Shown here piece by piece: positions 1 through 8,686 of a DNA stretch of 64,000 nt. The stretch covers positions 511,001 to 575,000 of the forward strand of contig NZ_LN831776.1 in NCBI RefSeq assembly GCF_000981585.1, read 5' to 3'. The translations under genes were made by a program, and so were the position numbers. Positions within the stretch are counted from its first letter, which is position 1. Each line of letters begins with the position of its first letter. Source of the DNA: Paenibacillus riograndensis SBR5. GTDB taxonomy: Bacteria > Bacillota > Bacilli > Paenibacillales > Paenibacillaceae. A model generated the notes under the pieces. That model had not been told where the DNA came from and made no database searches. It saw only the letters and a list, made by a program, of their open reading frames with translations.

Positions 1-1
1 A

Positions 2-871
2 AACGTAAAAGTAGCCGCGACGCAAATGAGCTGTTCAGGCGACATTGATGAGAATATCCGCAAGGCGGAAACACTGGTTAGAGAAGCTGCAGCCCAAGGT
101 GCGCAGATTATTCTGCTGCAGGAGCTGTTTGAAACCCCATATTTCTGCCAAAAGGAGAAATCCGATTACTATGCTTATGCCACCGAGCTTGAGCACAACA
201 AAGCGGTGAACCACTTCCAAGCTATCGCTAAGGAGCTGCAAGTGGTGCTGCCGATCAGCTTTTATGAAAAGAAAAACTATGCCCGTTACAACTCCTTGGC
301 CGTGATTGATGCGGATGGCACAGTGCTGGGCAAGTACCGTAAAAGCCATATCCCGGATGGCCCTGGCTATGAGGAGAAGTTCTACTTCAATCCCGGGGAT
401 ACCGGATTTAAGGTGTGGAACACCCGGTATGCCAAAATCGGCGTAGGCGTCTGCTGGGATCAATGGTATCCGGAGGCAGCGCGGGTAATGAGCCTGATGG
501 GTGCGGAAATTTTGTTCTACCCTACGGCCATTGGCTCCGAGCCGCAGGACGGCTCGATTGATTCTAAAGACCACTGGCAGACTTGCATGCTGGGGCATGC
601 TGCGGCGAATCTGATTCCTGTTGTAGCCTCGAACCGGATCGGAGAAGAAACGGATGAGGACTCCAGTATTAACTTTTACGGCTCTTCATTTATCGCTGGC
701 CCGCAGGGCAACAAGATCGTTGAAGCCGGGCGGGATGAGCAGGCTGTACTGGTCAGCGAATTCGATCTTGACGCGCTGGAGGTTGGCCGGATTGAGTGGG
801 GAATCTTCCGCGACCGGCGGCCGGAGCTGTACCGGATGATCGCATCATATGACGGAGATTTAACGTTTTAA
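2..871 (+). CDS. aguB: N-carbamoylputrescine amidase (5' end outside window)
   Basis: Carbon-nitrogen hydrolase of the nitrilase superfamily. It should convert N-carbamoylputrescine to putrescine, CO2 and ammonia in the agmatine route of polyamine synthesis, in the cytoplasm. The catalytic triad is visible: Glu in LLQELFETPYF, Lys in GKYRKSHIPDG and Cys in GVCWDQWYPE. An ATG exists at position 26, but the reading frame is open upstream and encodes NVKVAATQ before it, the typical start of the family, so the true start lies before base 1 and only a few residues are missing. The C-terminus (IEWGIFRDRRPELYR) is complete. A strong terminator follows. Family assignment is firm; aguB versus another nitrilase rests on overall similarity of motifs. 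Confidence 0.9.
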   Translation, partial: NVKVAATQMSCSGDIDENIRKAETLVREAAAQGAQIILLQELFETPYFCQKEKSDYYAYATELEHNKAVNHFQAIAKELQVVLPISFYEKKNYARYNSLAVIDADGTVLGKYRKSHIPDGPGYEEKFYFNPGDTGFKVWNTRYAKIGVGVCWDQWYPEAARVMSLMGAEILFYPTAIGSEPQDGSIDSKDHWQTCMLGHAAANLIPVVASNRIGEETDEDSSINFYGSSFIAGPQGNKIVEAGRDEQAVLVSEFDLDALEVGRIEWGIFRDRRPELYRMIASYDGDLTF

Positions 872-929
872 GCATAAGCAAGCGGCAAGACCATTAGAAC
901 CCATTTGGGAACCGCAGCATAAGCAAAGG

Positions 930-971
930 CACCGACCGGGAAGATAACTATCTTCCGGCGGTGTCTTTTTT
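930..971 (+). terminator. Rho-independent terminator after aguB
   Basis: A long inverted repeat (CACCG/CGGTG plus GGGAAGAT/ATCTTCC arms) is followed by a T-run ending near 971. Confidence 0.85.
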
Positions 972-1193
972 GTCATTTGGGAAATGGGGCCATGCAAGAA
1001 CATGCGGATATCTTGAAAACTTCAGATGATATAGGCGGTGCAGGAGAACTACAAGTGGATTCTCTGCATGACTGCACTTTGTGCAACAGAATACTTCTGA
1101 TTCTGCGTTGAATCTCATTCTGCTGCAGAGAATGCAATAGACATTCATGCCGATCATTCGCGGCACTTCAGCCGATGAAATTTCGGAGAAGAG

Positions 1194-1223
1194 CCCTCAA
1201 TTTGGCTTCGCCAAATTCGAGGG
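1194..1223. other. Stem-loop in 460-bp intergenic gap
   Basis: Arms CCCTC-AATTTGGC and GCCAAATT-C-GAGGG pair around a TTC loop with one bulged base. There is no T-run, so it is not a standard terminator. The rest of the gap (972-1329) shows no convincing gene. Confidence 0.5.
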
Positions 1224-1329
1224 GGGTTCAAACAAATAAGTGACTCTTTCTCCGCTTGGGGTTGCCGAACGATTCATACAGGGTTCTTCAGGAAGGGGTA
1301 AAACAGCAAATGTTACAATCCAGCAATAA

Positions 1330-1350
1330 TATGTTATATAATATAACATA
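1330..1350. promoter_or_regulatory. Perfect 10+1+10 palindrome upstream of the ABC importer
   Basis: TATGTTATAT and ATATAACATA form a perfect AT-rich palindrome around one central base. It ends 15 bp before the -35 hexamer of the following promoter, the position expected of an activator or an upstream repressor site. The regulator is not identifiable from the window. Confidence 0.5.
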
Positions 1351-1365
1351 AATACGAAAAGTTAA

Positions 1366-1394
1366 TTGTCATCACCACTTTAATCTGATAAAAT
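1366..1394 (+). promoter_or_regulatory. SigA-type promoter of the ABC importer
   Basis: TTGTCA, 17-bp spacer, TAAAAT, placed 40 bp before the start codon of the binding-protein gene. Confidence 0.6.
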
Positions 1395-1433
1395 CTCCTT
1401 AAGTTATCTTACAAATCAGTAGGGGGATTGGAA

Positions 1434-2249
1434 ATGGGGATGAAAAAGAAATGGGCGATGTCAGCTTTTGTGGCATTATTGGTGCTTGCAATAGCAGGCT
1501 GCGGCTCCGGCAATAAGTCGGGTAGCGGCAGCGCTGGCGGGGAGACGATCAAGTTCGCCAGTGACGCGAGCTATGCGCCGATGGAGTATATGGATACCGA
1601 TAAGATTAAGGGCTTCGACATTGATTTCATAAAGGCGGTTATGGAAGAAGCGGGTATCGATTACACGGTTACGAACACAGGCTGGGACACCATGCTGTCC
1701 AGCGTGAAGCAGGGCACGGAATACCAGGCCGGGTTATCTTCGGTGTCCATTACAGATGAACGTAAGGAGACTTATGATTATTCCATTCCTTATTTTGAAT
1801 CCACTAACATGATCATGGTTAAGGAAGGCAGCGATATCAAGAATGCGCTTGACCTGAAGGACAAGAAGGTTGCCGTGCAGGCGGCGACTACGGCGGATGA
1901 TTTGATGAGCGGAATTATGGGGGTGGACAACGGCAACCTGAAGCGTTTTGACAGCAACGCGGTGGCCCTGATGGAGCTGAACAGCGGTGGAGCGGATGCG
2001 GTGGTTGCGGATATCGCCATCGTGAATGAATACATCAAGAACAACCCGAATGAGAAGCTGACGGGGATCATCGACAAAGAGAACTTTGGTTCGGAATATT
2101 ACGGCATCCTGTATCCGAAGGGCAGTGAATGGAAGGCCAAGCTGGACCCGGCGATCAAAAAAATTATCGAGAACGGCAAATATGCCGAAATCTACAAAAC
2201 CTGGTTCGGTGAAGAGCCGGATACCCAGACCCTTTTGAACGCGGAGTAA
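1434..2249 (+). CDS. Amino-acid ABC transporter, substrate-binding lipoprotein
   Basis: Family 3 (SBP_bac_3) extracellular binding protein that delivers a polar amino acid, possibly cystine, to the membrane permease. A lipoprotein signal peptide runs from MGMKKKW through a hydrophobic stretch to the lipobox IAGC (Cys about residue 23), so the mature protein is lipid-anchored. The conserved start of the family (KFASDASYAPMEYMD, then GFDIDFIKAV) follows a Gly/Ser-rich linker. Start chosen at ATG 1434 because AGGGGGA lies 6 nt upstream; an in-frame TTG at 1428 is the alternative. It is first in an operon with permease and ATPase, separated from them by a terminator-like hairpin that should keep the binding protein in excess. 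Confidence 0.9.
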   Translation: MGMKKKWAMSAFVALLVLAIAGCGSGNKSGSGSAGGETIKFASDASYAPMEYMDTDKIKGFDIDFIKAVMEEAGIDYTVTNTGWDTMLSSVKQGTEYQAGLSSVSITDERKETYDYSIPYFESTNMIMVKEGSDIKNALDLKDKKVAVQAATTADDLMSGIMGVDNGNLKRFDSNAVALMELNSGGADAVVADIAIVNEYIKNNPNEKLTGIIDKENFGSEYYGILYPKGSEWKAKLDPAIKKIIENGKYAEIYKTWFGEEPDTQTLLNAE

Positions 2250-2262
2250 GCGCAGGAATAAC

Positions 2263-2300
2263 TGAGCATGCGTAATGATTGCTATTGCGCATGCTTCTTT
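2263..2300 (+). terminator. Partial terminator/attenuator between binding protein and permease
   Basis: AGCATGCG and CGCATGCT pair around a 15-nt loop, followed by TCTTTTTA. It probably gives differential expression inside the transporter operon. Confidence 0.75.
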
Positions 2301-2348
2301 TTATGAAATAGAGAGACAGAAACAAGCAGAAGAGAAGGGAAGAGTTCT

Positions 2349-2996
2349 ATGGATATCAGGTTTGACATCATAGCTCATTATCTGCCGGTATTGCTCAGGG
2401 GTACGGCCTTTACAATCGGTGTATCTATCGTCTCGATTATCTTGGGCTCCATCCTGGGGCTGGGTATCGGCTTTGGCAAAATGGCTCCAAAAGCGTACTT
2501 CCGCTGGCCGTTTCATTGTTACATCAACTTTTTTCGCGGGACTCCCTTGTATGTGCAGATTTTGATTGTCCACTTCGGGGTGATCCCCGCCTTTTACGGC
2601 AGCACTAATGTTCTGATGACCTCGTTTGTCGCGCTCTCTCTGAACTCAGCGGCCTATTCAGCCGAGATCTTCCGGGCGGGTATCCAGTCGATTGACCCGG
2701 GGCAGCGGGAGGCAGCGGTGTCACTGGGGATGACCAGAGCTCAGGCGATGCGGTTTATCATTCTGCCGCAGGCGGTTAAACGGATGGTGCCTGCGTTCGG
2801 CAATGAATTTATCGTTCTGGTAAAAGACTCCTCGCTGCTCGCGCTGATTGCCGCCCCGGAGATTATGTACTGGAGCAACACGATGAAAGGCCAGTACTTG
2901 CGGATATGGGAACCGTATTTGACCGCTGCACTCATTTATTTCATTCTTACATATTCGCTTAGCAAGCTGCTTAATTATATTGAACGGAAGGTGTAA
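2349..2996 (+). CDS. Amino-acid ABC transporter permease
   Basis: HisM/GlnP-type inner membrane subunit of 215 residues, the usual length. Hydrophobic segments are seen at about residues 16-45, 65-82 and 90-105 and near the C-terminus. The cytoplasmic EAA loop that docks on the ATPase begins at about residue 121 (EAAVSLGMTRAQA, with G-M-T in the conserved place). It sits 6 bp before the ATPase gene, so the two are translated together. Substrate cannot be read from the sequence; the TcyABC cystine importer of Bacillus has the same arrangement. Confidence 0.9.
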   Translation: MDIRFDIIAHYLPVLLRGTAFTIGVSIVSIILGSILGLGIGFGKMAPKAYFRWPFHCYINFFRGTPLYVQILIVHFGVIPAFYGSTNVLMTSFVALSLNSAAYSAEIFRAGIQSIDPGQREAAVSLGMTRAQAMRFIILPQAVKRMVPAFGNEFIVLVKDSSLLALIAAPEIMYWSNTMKGQYLRIWEPYLTAALIYFILTYSLSKLLNYIERKV

Positions 2997-3002
2997 CCGC
3001 AC

Positions 3003-3734
3003 ATGGAGCCTATGATCTCAGTTCGGCATCTGCATAAATCATTTGGAGCGCATAAGGTACTGACCGATATTAACGTCGATATTCACGCCAGGGAGGTTGT
3101 GGTGGTGATCGGACCTTCGGGTTCGGGCAAATCAACCTTTCTGCGCTGCCTGAATCTTCTGGAGCAGCCGCAAGAGGGCGACATCATGATTGAAGGCACA
3201 TCCCTGATGGCCAAAAGCACCAGGATTAACGATATCCGCACAGAGCTTGGCATGGTTTTTCAGCAGTTCAATCTGTTCCCCCACAAAAAAGTGATCGAGA
3301 ACATCATGCTCGCCCCGGTCCGGGTCCGCAAGTGGCCGGCGGAGCAAGCGCGCCGGAAGGCGCTGGAGCTGCTGGATAAGGTCGGTTTAAGCGAAAAAGC
3401 CGAAGCGTATCCGGCCTCGCTCTCCGGCGGTCAAGCCCAGCGGGTGGCCATTGCCCGTGCGCTGGCGATGGAGCCAAAGATCATGCTGTTTGATGAGCCT
3501 ACCTCTGCGCTTGATCCGGAAATGGTCGGTGAGGTGCTTGCGGTAATGAAGGAACTGGCCCGTGAAGGGATGACTATGGTAGTAGTTACCCATGAGATGG
3601 GATTTGCCCGCGAAGTGGGGGACCGGGTGCTGTTTATGGAGCAGGGGGCAGTTGTCGAGGAGGGACATCCCGAGCAATTGTTCAGCCATCCGTCGCATGA
3701 GCGTACACGGGCTTTTTTATCCAAGGTGTTGTGA
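3003..3734 (+). CDS. Amino-acid ABC transporter ATP-binding protein
   Basis: Cytoplasmic ATPase that powers the importer encoded just upstream. Walker A (GPSGSGKST, about residues 37-45), Q-loop ([11 protein letters not shown]), signature (LSGGQAQR), Walker B ([12 protein letters not shown]) and H-loop (VVVTHEM) are all intact. Length 243 matches GlnQ/TcyC-type polar amino-acid transporters. It ends the operon. Confidence 0.93.
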   Translation: MEPMISVRHLHKSFGAHKVLTDINVDIHAREVVVVIGPSGSGKSTFLRCLNLLEQPQEGDIMIEGTSLMAKSTRINDIRTELGMVFQQFNLFPHKKVIENIMLAPVRVRKWPAEQARRKALELLDKVGLSEKAEAYPASLSGGQAQRVAIARALAMEPKIMLFDEPTSALDPEMVGEVLAVMKELAREGMTMVVVTHEMGFAREVGDRVLFMEQGAVVEEGHPEQLFSHPSHERTRAFLSKVL

Positions 3735-3797
3735 AATCCTGGCAAAGTAGAATCTTGGCGATTAATCGGTTATATTAGAGGGGGAAGGGTTACGAGT

Positions 3798-3824
3798 TGG
3801 AACATTAAGTAAATATTTGTCGAA
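3798..3824 (+). promoter_or_regulatory. Possible ECF-type promoter before terB
   Basis: TGGAAC, 17-bp spacer, CGAA. It deviates from the TGAAAC/CGTA SigW pattern at both elements, so it is only a candidate. It is credible mainly because a consensus site occurs at 4368. Confidence 0.35.
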
Positions 3825-3891
3825 ACGGCTGAGAGGAGGCTCGGGGATATCTTTTGTTTATCATAACTTACAATGATAGAAGGAGAATACG

Positions 3892-4338
3892 ATGAGCACA
3901 TTTAAAAATTGGTTGAACACCACAAAAAACGGACTGACTGAACAGGTGAAAAAGTTCAAAAATAAAGACTTCATGAACGCTGTTGTCGCGGGCTGCGCCC
4001 TGGTTGCCGCAGCCGACGGCAAAATTGAGGAAAGCGAAAAAAACAAAATGGCCGGGTACATGAATCTCAGCAACGAATTGAAGGTTTTTGACATGAGAGA
4101 TGTCATTGCCCAATTCAATTTCTACGTCAGCAATTTCGAATTTTCTCCGGAGATCGGCAAACAGGAAGCGTTGAAATCCATTGCCAAGTTTAGCAACAAA
4201 CCGGAAATCGGACGTGTTATTGTAGGCGTATGTTCTGCTATCGGTGCGGCTGACGGCGATTTTGACGAGCAGGAAAAAGCAGTGGTACGGAATATTTGCA
4301 GCGTGCTGGGACTCAGTCCAGGCGAATTCAGCCTGTAA
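3892..4338 (+). CDS. terB: TerB-family tellurite resistance/stress protein
   Basis: A 148-residue helical protein of the TerB family, cytoplasmic, thought to act as a metal-dependent hub linking TerD-type and TerC-type proteins. Two acidic repeat motifs typical of the family are present: VAAADGKIEESEK (about residues 40-52) and GAADGDFDEQEK (about 122-133). RBS AGAAGGAGA lies 7 nt before ATG. It opens the ter island; the next gene has its own SigW-like promoter, so terB may be transcribed separately as well. Confidence 0.9.
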   Translation: MSTFKNWLNTTKNGLTEQVKKFKNKDFMNAVVAGCALVAAADGKIEESEKNKMAGYMNLSNELKVFDMRDVIAQFNFYVSNFEFSPEIGKQEALKSIAKFSNKPEIGRVIVGVCSAIGAADGDFDEQEKAVVRNICSVLGLSPGEFSL

Positions 4339-4367
4339 CACCAGATTGAAATTTACCGGGAAACGGA

Positions 4368-4393
4368 TGAAACGTAATTGCTTCTGTGTCGTA
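4368..4393 (+). promoter_or_regulatory. SigW-type (ECF) promoter of the terD genes
   Basis: TGAAAC (4368-4373), 16-bp spacer, CGTA (4390-4393): an exact match to the Bacillus SigW consensus, 68 bp before the first terD start. The homologous yceCDEFGH operon of B. subtilis is known to belong to cell-envelope stress regulons including SigW. Confidence 0.8.
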
Positions 4394-4460
4394 TCACTGG
4401 TATAACACCCACAAGTTAGATTTTTAGCTGCGATTCTTTTCGAAACGGAGGTACGTAAAT

Positions 4461-5057
4461 TTGGCTGGTATTAATTTGGTAAAAGGTCAAAAGATTGATT
4501 TAACAAAAGGAAATGCCGGGCTGTCCAATGTCATTGTAGGGCTTGGCTGGGACCCCGCTGAGCCGGCACGCGGATTCTTCGGTGTCAAGAAGCAGGCAAA
4601 CATCGACTGCGATGCATCGGCGCTGCTCTTGAGCGAAAATGGCAAGCTGACCAACAAGCTGAACCTGGTCTGCTTCCACAACAAGCAGAATGCGAACAGC
4701 TCCGTTGTCCATTCCGGGGATAACCTGACAGGCGAGGGAGACGGGGACGACGAGCAGATTAAGGTGAATCTGAAGGCGATTCCTGCCGATGTGCACAAGG
4801 TTTTGGTCGTAGTCAATATCTATGATGCCGTGAACCGCAAGCAGGACTTCGGGATGATTAAATCGGCGTACATCCGGATTGTGAACGCGTCAGGCAACAG
4901 TGAACTGGTCAAGTTCAACCTGACGGACAATTACACAGGTTTTACTGCATTGATCTGCGGTGAGCTCTACCGACATGGCGAAGAATGGAAGTTTGCCGCC
5001 ATCGGTGAGGGAGCACACGCAGCACATATCAACCAATTGGCTGAACGCTACATCTAA
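4461..5057 (+). CDS. TerD-family protein, divergent copy
   Basis: TerD domain over nearly the whole 198 residues: N-terminal [11 protein letters not shown], glycine-rich VGLGWD, and the acidic calcium-binding loop [15 protein letters not shown] (about residues 87-101). The canonical DFDLDA strand is replaced by NIDCDASA, preceded by an insertion (EPARGFFGVKKQ), so one calcium site is altered. It lacks the C-terminal GL..L..YGL tail of its neighbours and ends with INQLAERYI. TTG start, with GGAGG 9 nt upstream. First gene behind the SigW-type promoter. Confidence 0.88.
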   Translation: MAGINLVKGQKIDLTKGNAGLSNVIVGLGWDPAEPARGFFGVKKQANIDCDASALLLSENGKLTNKLNLVCFHNKQNANSSVVHSGDNLTGEGDGDDEQIKVNLKAIPADVHKVLVVVNIYDAVNRKQDFGMIKSAYIRIVNASGNSELVKFNLTDNYTGFTALICGELYRHGEEWKFAAIGEGAHAAHINQLAERYI

Positions 5058-5086
5058 TTCCAATATAAGAAAAGAGGTTTCTATTC

Positions 5087-5662
5087 ATGGCGATTAATTT
5101 ATCCAAAGGGCAAAAAATCGATCTGACCAAAACAAATCCGGGTCTGTCCAAAATCACAGTCGGTCTCGGCTGGGATACCAATAAATACGACGGCGGTAAA
5201 GATTTCGACTTGGACGTTTCCGTCTTTTTGACCAATGCCAGCGGTAAAGTCGATAAAGAGAGCAACTTCATTTTCTTCAACAACAAGCAGAACGAGAACG
5301 GTTCCGTTATACACACCGGTGACAACCGCACAGGTGAAGGTGAAGGGGACGATGAGCAAATTCAAGTGGATCTGCTGAACATTCCGGCAGATGTTGAGAA
5401 AGTAGCATTTACCATTACGATCTATGAAGCTGAGGCCAGAAGCCAGAACTTTGGACAAGTCTCCCGCTCTTATGTGCGTATTGTAAATGATGCGAACAGC
5501 GAAGAATTGATCCGGTTTGACCTGGGTGAAGACTTCTCCATTGAAACCGGCGTAGTGGTAGGCGAGCTGTACCGCAACGGTGCAGAATGGAAATTCAATG
5601 CCATCGGCAGCGGCTACAAGGACGGTCTTGCCGGCTTGACCCGCGATTACGGGCTGCAATAA
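5087..5662 (+). CDS. terD: TerD/TerE-family calcium-binding stress protein (canonical)
   Basis: Canonical 191-residue TerD-domain protein. The two calcium-binding stretches are intact: DFDLDVS (residues 39-45) and [15 protein letters not shown] (78-92). The C-terminal [18 protein letters not shown] is typical. TerD proteins are cytoplasmic, partly membrane-associated, and confer resistance to tellurite and other stresses through a Ca2+-dependent complex with TerB and TerC. It lies 29 bp after the previous copy and is preceded by AAGAGGT. It is the copy closest to the family consensus here. Confidence 0.92.
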   Translation: MAINLSKGQKIDLTKTNPGLSKITVGLGWDTNKYDGGKDFDLDVSVFLTNASGKVDKESNFIFFNNKQNENGSVIHTGDNRTGEGEGDDEQIQVDLLNIPADVEKVAFTITIYEAEARSQNFGQVSRSYVRIVNDANSEELIRFDLGEDFSIETGVVVGELYRNGAEWKFNAIGSGYKDGLAGLTRDYGLQ

Positions 5663-5713
5663 AGCCTGCGGCTTCCGATAAATGAAATTATTCACGAAAG
5701 AAGGTTGTTACCA

Positions 5714-6295
5714 GTGACGATCAGTCTTTCCAAAGGACAGCGGATTGATCTTACCAAGACCAATCCGGGTCTGACGAAGGTAGTAGTGGGACTCGGCTGG
5801 GATACGAACAAATATAGCGGCGGCAAGGATTTTGACTTGGATGCCTCGGCATTTCTGCTCCATGAGGATGGCAAAGCCAAAGGTGAGGATGATTTCGTCT
5901 TTTATAATAATCCTTCCGGCGGCTCCGGATCTGTAACCCATACGGGGGATAACCGTACAGGGGAAGGCGATGGGGATGACGAGCAGATCCTTGTGGACTT
6001 CAGCAAGGTTCCCGCAAATATTCAGCGTATCGGCATTACAGTAACCATTTATGATTATGAGGCAAGGGTCCAGAACTTTGGACAAGTCTCCAATGCATTT
6101 GTGCGTGTCGTGGATGCTTCCAGTGACCGTGAGATTCTGCGGTTTGACCTGGGCGAGGATTTCTCAACAGAAACGGCCGTTGTATTCTGTGAATTCTACC
6201 GCCACGGTGCGGATTGGAAGTTCCAGGCGGTGGGAAGCGGGTTTGCCGGCGGCCTTAGTGCCTTGTGCAGGAACTACGGACTTGACGCGCAATAG
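5714..6295 (+). CDS. terE: TerD/TerE-family calcium-binding stress protein
   Basis: Third consecutive TerD-domain gene, closely related to the preceding one: [41 protein letters not shown] and a C-terminal [12 protein letters not shown]. Start taken as GTG 5714 because AAGAAGG lies 9 nt before it; an in-frame TTG at 5705 lies within the RBS spacing and is less likely. A terminator-like hairpin follows the stop. The tandem arrangement points to local duplication with both calcium sites conserved. Confidence 0.9.
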   Translation: MTISLSKGQRIDLTKTNPGLTKVVVGLGWDTNKYSGGKDFDLDASAFLLHEDGKAKGEDDFVFYNNPSGGSGSVTHTGDNRTGEGDGDDEQILVDFSKVPANIQRIGITVTIYDYEARVQNFGQVSNAFVRVVDASSDREILRFDLGEDFSTETAVVFCEFYRHGADWKFQAVGSGFAGGLSALCRNYGLDAQ

Positions 6296-6303
6296 TAGCT
6301 TCA

Positions 6304-6337
6304 AAGGCGGGATCTTAGCGATCCTGCCCTTTTTATA
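6304..6337 (+). terminator. Terminator-like hairpin inside the ter operon
   Basis: GGCGGGATC and GATCCTGCC arms around TTAGC, followed by CTTTTTAT. It probably reduces readthrough into the TerA-like gene. Confidence 0.7.
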
Positions 6338-6377
6338 AATATTAGAAGATTTATGCTTCTCAAAAGGTGGCGTAAAA

Positions 6378-7682
6378 ATGAGCACTCAAGTGGTTAAAGG
6401 GCAGAAAGCAGACCTGACCAAAGGCAATCCGGGACTCCAACGCATGATTGCAGAGATCGCCTGGCATGCCCCTTCTTCGATGGAAATTGACGCCTCTGCG
6501 TTCCTGCTCGGTTCTGAGGGCAAGGTGCGCGGGGATAATGACCTGATCTTTTATAATAATCCGTCTACATCCTATATCCGGTATAAGGACGTGCCGGGCC
6601 AGGCTTCAGGGGGCCTCAGGCAGTTCGAAATCGAACTGGACAAGATTCCCCCGGACATCATGAGAATCGCACTTACGCTTACACTTTATGACGGCGACAA
6701 CCGCAAGCAAAGCTTCGGGCAAATGAGTGAAGCTCATTGCCGGATTCTGAATCAGGCGACAGGCTCGGAAATCCTGCGATGTAATCTTGGAAGTCAATTC
6801 TCCGTAGAAACGGCTGTCGTAGTAGGAGAATTATATAGATACAGCGGTGAATGGAAGTTCAGCGCCATTGTGGCGGGTTTTGACGGCGGGCTGCAGGCGC
6901 TCTGCAGCAACTATGGAATCGAGGTATCAGAGGAGCCGCCCCCGGCTTCACCTAAGACGGAAATGGCAGAACGGAAGGGGGCGCAAACAGAGGCACCGGT
7001 GATACCGGTGATCCAGCCGCCGGCTGGATCGGCTGCGCCTCCTTCCGGGCGGCAGGAGAGTTCTTCCTCTGCGCCGCTGAATCTTAACCTGAAGAAGATT
7101 GAGCTGAAGAAAAAAGGCGATTCGATTAACTTGAAGAAATCCGCCGCCGGTCTGGGTGAAGTGTTGGTCAACCTTAACTGGAATCAGAAGCAGGGCGGCG
7201 GGCTGTTCAGCCGCAAGGGCGGCGTGGATCTGGACCTTGCCTGTCTCTATGAACTCAAAAATGGCCAAAAGGGCGTTGTGCAGGCGCTTGGCAATGCCTT
7301 TGGCCATTTTCAGCAGCCGCCCTTTGTGATGCTGGATGGAGATGACCGGACAGGCTCCGTAACCTCTGGAGAAAACTTGCGTATAAACGGGAGTAAGGTT
7401 GCGGAAATCCAAAGAATTTTAATTTTTGCTTTTATCTACAAAGGTGTTACCCATTGGTCCGAGGCAGATGGTGTAGTTACCATAACTCAAGGCGGCGGGC
7501 CGGATATTATTGTCCATTTGGACGAGCATAACAACCGGAAGGGCATGTGCGCCATAGCCATGGTTCAGAATGTCGGGAATGAAACGTTCAGTATTGAAAG
7601 GCTCGTGCAATATTTCAGCGGGCATCGCGAAATGGACCAGGCATATGGATGGGGCCTGCACTGGGTAGCAGGCAGTAAATAA
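6378..7682 (+). CDS. Two-domain TerD/TerA-like protein
   Basis: 434-residue protein with an N-terminal TerD domain (about 1-182) and a Pro/Ala/Ser-rich linker (about 183-240). A second beta-rich module follows, starting KKGDSINLKKS and continuing GVDLDLACLYEL, LDGDDRTGS and a WSEADG stretch, as in the C-terminal part of TerA. In the N-terminal domain both acidic calcium loops are degraded: MEIDASAF replaces DFDLDASAF, and the GDNRTGEG loop is missing (KDVPGQASGGL instead). In the second domain DLDLA and DGDDRTG are kept, so calcium binding probably sits there. It lies between the TerD genes and terC, with the hairpin at 6304 upstream. Confidence 0.85.
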   Translation: MSTQVVKGQKADLTKGNPGLQRMIAEIAWHAPSSMEIDASAFLLGSEGKVRGDNDLIFYNNPSTSYIRYKDVPGQASGGLRQFEIELDKIPPDIMRIALTLTLYDGDNRKQSFGQMSEAHCRILNQATGSEILRCNLGSQFSVETAVVVGELYRYSGEWKFSAIVAGFDGGLQALCSNYGIEVSEEPPPASPKTEMAERKGAQTEAPVIPVIQPPAGSAAPPSGRQESSSSAPLNLNLKKIELKKKGDSINLKKSAAGLGEVLVNLNWNQKQGGGLFSRKGGVDLDLACLYELKNGQKGVVQALGNAFGHFQQPPFVMLDGDDRTGSVTSGENLRINGSKVAEIQRILIFAFIYKGVTHWSEADGVVTITQGGGPDIIVHLDEHNNRKGMCAIAMVQNVGNETFSIERLVQYFSGHREMDQAYGWGLHWVAGSK

Positions 7683-7707
7683 ACTATTTTACCGGAGGCA
7701 AGATGGA

Positions 7708-8451
7708 ATGGACTGGTTCAGCGATTTTTTTAGGAGTATAAGTGACAACTACGGGCACTTCTTCTCGTGGAGCGATATTGTAGGCACCCTCTCTGACCCT
7801 GTAAGCTGGGGAATCATTGGGAGTCTGGTGCTGCTGGAAGGCCTGCTCTCCGCAGACAATGCACTCGTACTGGCGGTTATGGTTAAGCATTTACCCAAAG
7901 AGCAGCAAAAGAAGGCGTTGTTCTACGGGATTCTGGGTGCGTATTTATTCAGATTCCTGGCTATTGGCCTCGGGACCTATCTGATTGGATTCTGGGAGGT
8001 TAAGGTTGCAGGCGCGCTGTACCTCTTCTATATTGCCTACAAAGGATTATTTAAAGGCGGTGGCGAGGAAGGCGAGACGAAGAACAGAGGCGCCTCTTTC
8101 TGGAAGACTGTACTCTTGGTTGAATTAATGGATATTGCGTTCAGTATCGATAGTGTCATTGCTGCATTTGGTCTTAGCAATGAAGTCTGGGTACTTTTCC
8201 TGGGCGGTATACTCGGTGTATTGATGATGCGCGGTGTGGCTCAGCTGTTCCTGAAGCTCATTGCCAGATTCCCTGAACTGGAGCAGACGGCGTTTCTGCT
8301 GATCGCTATAATTGCCGGCAAGATGCTGGCTGGAGCCTTTGGCTATGAAATGCCGCATGTGGTGTTCTTCACGATTCTGATTGCGGTCTTTGTAGGAACA
8401 ATTTTGTACAGCTCCGGCAAGAAAAAAAGAGAGGCTAACCGTAAGGTTTAA
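7708..8451 (+). CDS. terC: TerC-family integral membrane protein
   Basis: Membrane partner of TerB/TerD, about seven transmembrane segments. The two family signatures are present: LEGLLSADNALVLAVMV (about residues 43-59) and ELMDIAFSIDSV (about 137-148), carrying the membrane acidic residues implied in metal-ion (for example Mn2+) transport. 247 residues is the usual length, with a basic C-terminal tail (KKKREANRK). AGGCAAGATGGA lies before the ATG. No yybP-ykoY riboswitch, which often controls terC/alx genes elsewhere, is seen upstream; expression should follow the ter operon. Confidence 0.92.
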   Translation: MDWFSDFFRSISDNYGHFFSWSDIVGTLSDPVSWGIIGSLVLLEGLLSADNALVLAVMVKHLPKEQQKKALFYGILGAYLFRFLAIGLGTYLIGFWEVKVAGALYLFYIAYKGLFKGGGEEGETKNRGASFWKTVLLVELMDIAFSIDSVIAAFGLSNEVWVLFLGGILGVLMMRGVAQLFLKLIARFPELEQTAFLLIAIIAGKMLAGAFGYEMPHVVFFTILIAVFVGTILYSSGKKKREANRKV

Positions 8452-8488
8452 CTGAAGCGGCAGTCCCGGTTCCAGTATAGTTTTATAG

Positions 8489-8530
8489 GCAAGGGAGACG
8501 TCCACAGGGAAGGTGGATCTCCTCTGCCTG
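8489..8530 (+). other. Stem-loop after terC
   Basis: GGCA...GGGAG...GTCCAC pairs with GTGGA-CTCC-TGCC across a 7-nt loop; no T-run follows. It may end or process the ter mRNA before the biosynthetic genes. Confidence 0.4.
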
Positions 8531-8564
8531 GTAATCGTATAGATAATAGCATGGCCTTTGCTTG

Positions 8565-8616
8565 TATTTGAGAAAGCCGGATGCCGTCCCCGAGAGGACG
8601 GCGCAGCCGGTTCTAC
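8565..8616. repeat. Dispersed hairpin repeat, copy A
   Basis: Nested hairpin: outer AGCCGG/CCGGTT and inner GCCGTCC/GGACGGC, with the 3' junction GCAG. The same architecture, with related sequence TATTTCTCGC-GAAACGGGTGCC, occurs at 44433 and 58019. It lies 71 bp before the CitE-like gene. Confidence 0.55.
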
Positions 8617-8686
8617 TGCTCTCTATAAGGAGAGGTTATTCGTTTTTTTGCAGCGCTTCTTCGTGAACCGATAAGGGGGAAAGGCC

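Noticed and set aside
948..1166. 72-codon minus-strand ORF after aguB
   Set aside because: Starts near the gap hairpin, ends in the terminator, no RBS and no recognisable features.
7683..7707. yybP-ykoY manganese riboswitch upstream of terC
   Set aside because: Only 25 bp separate terC from the previous gene; no aptamer sequence found.
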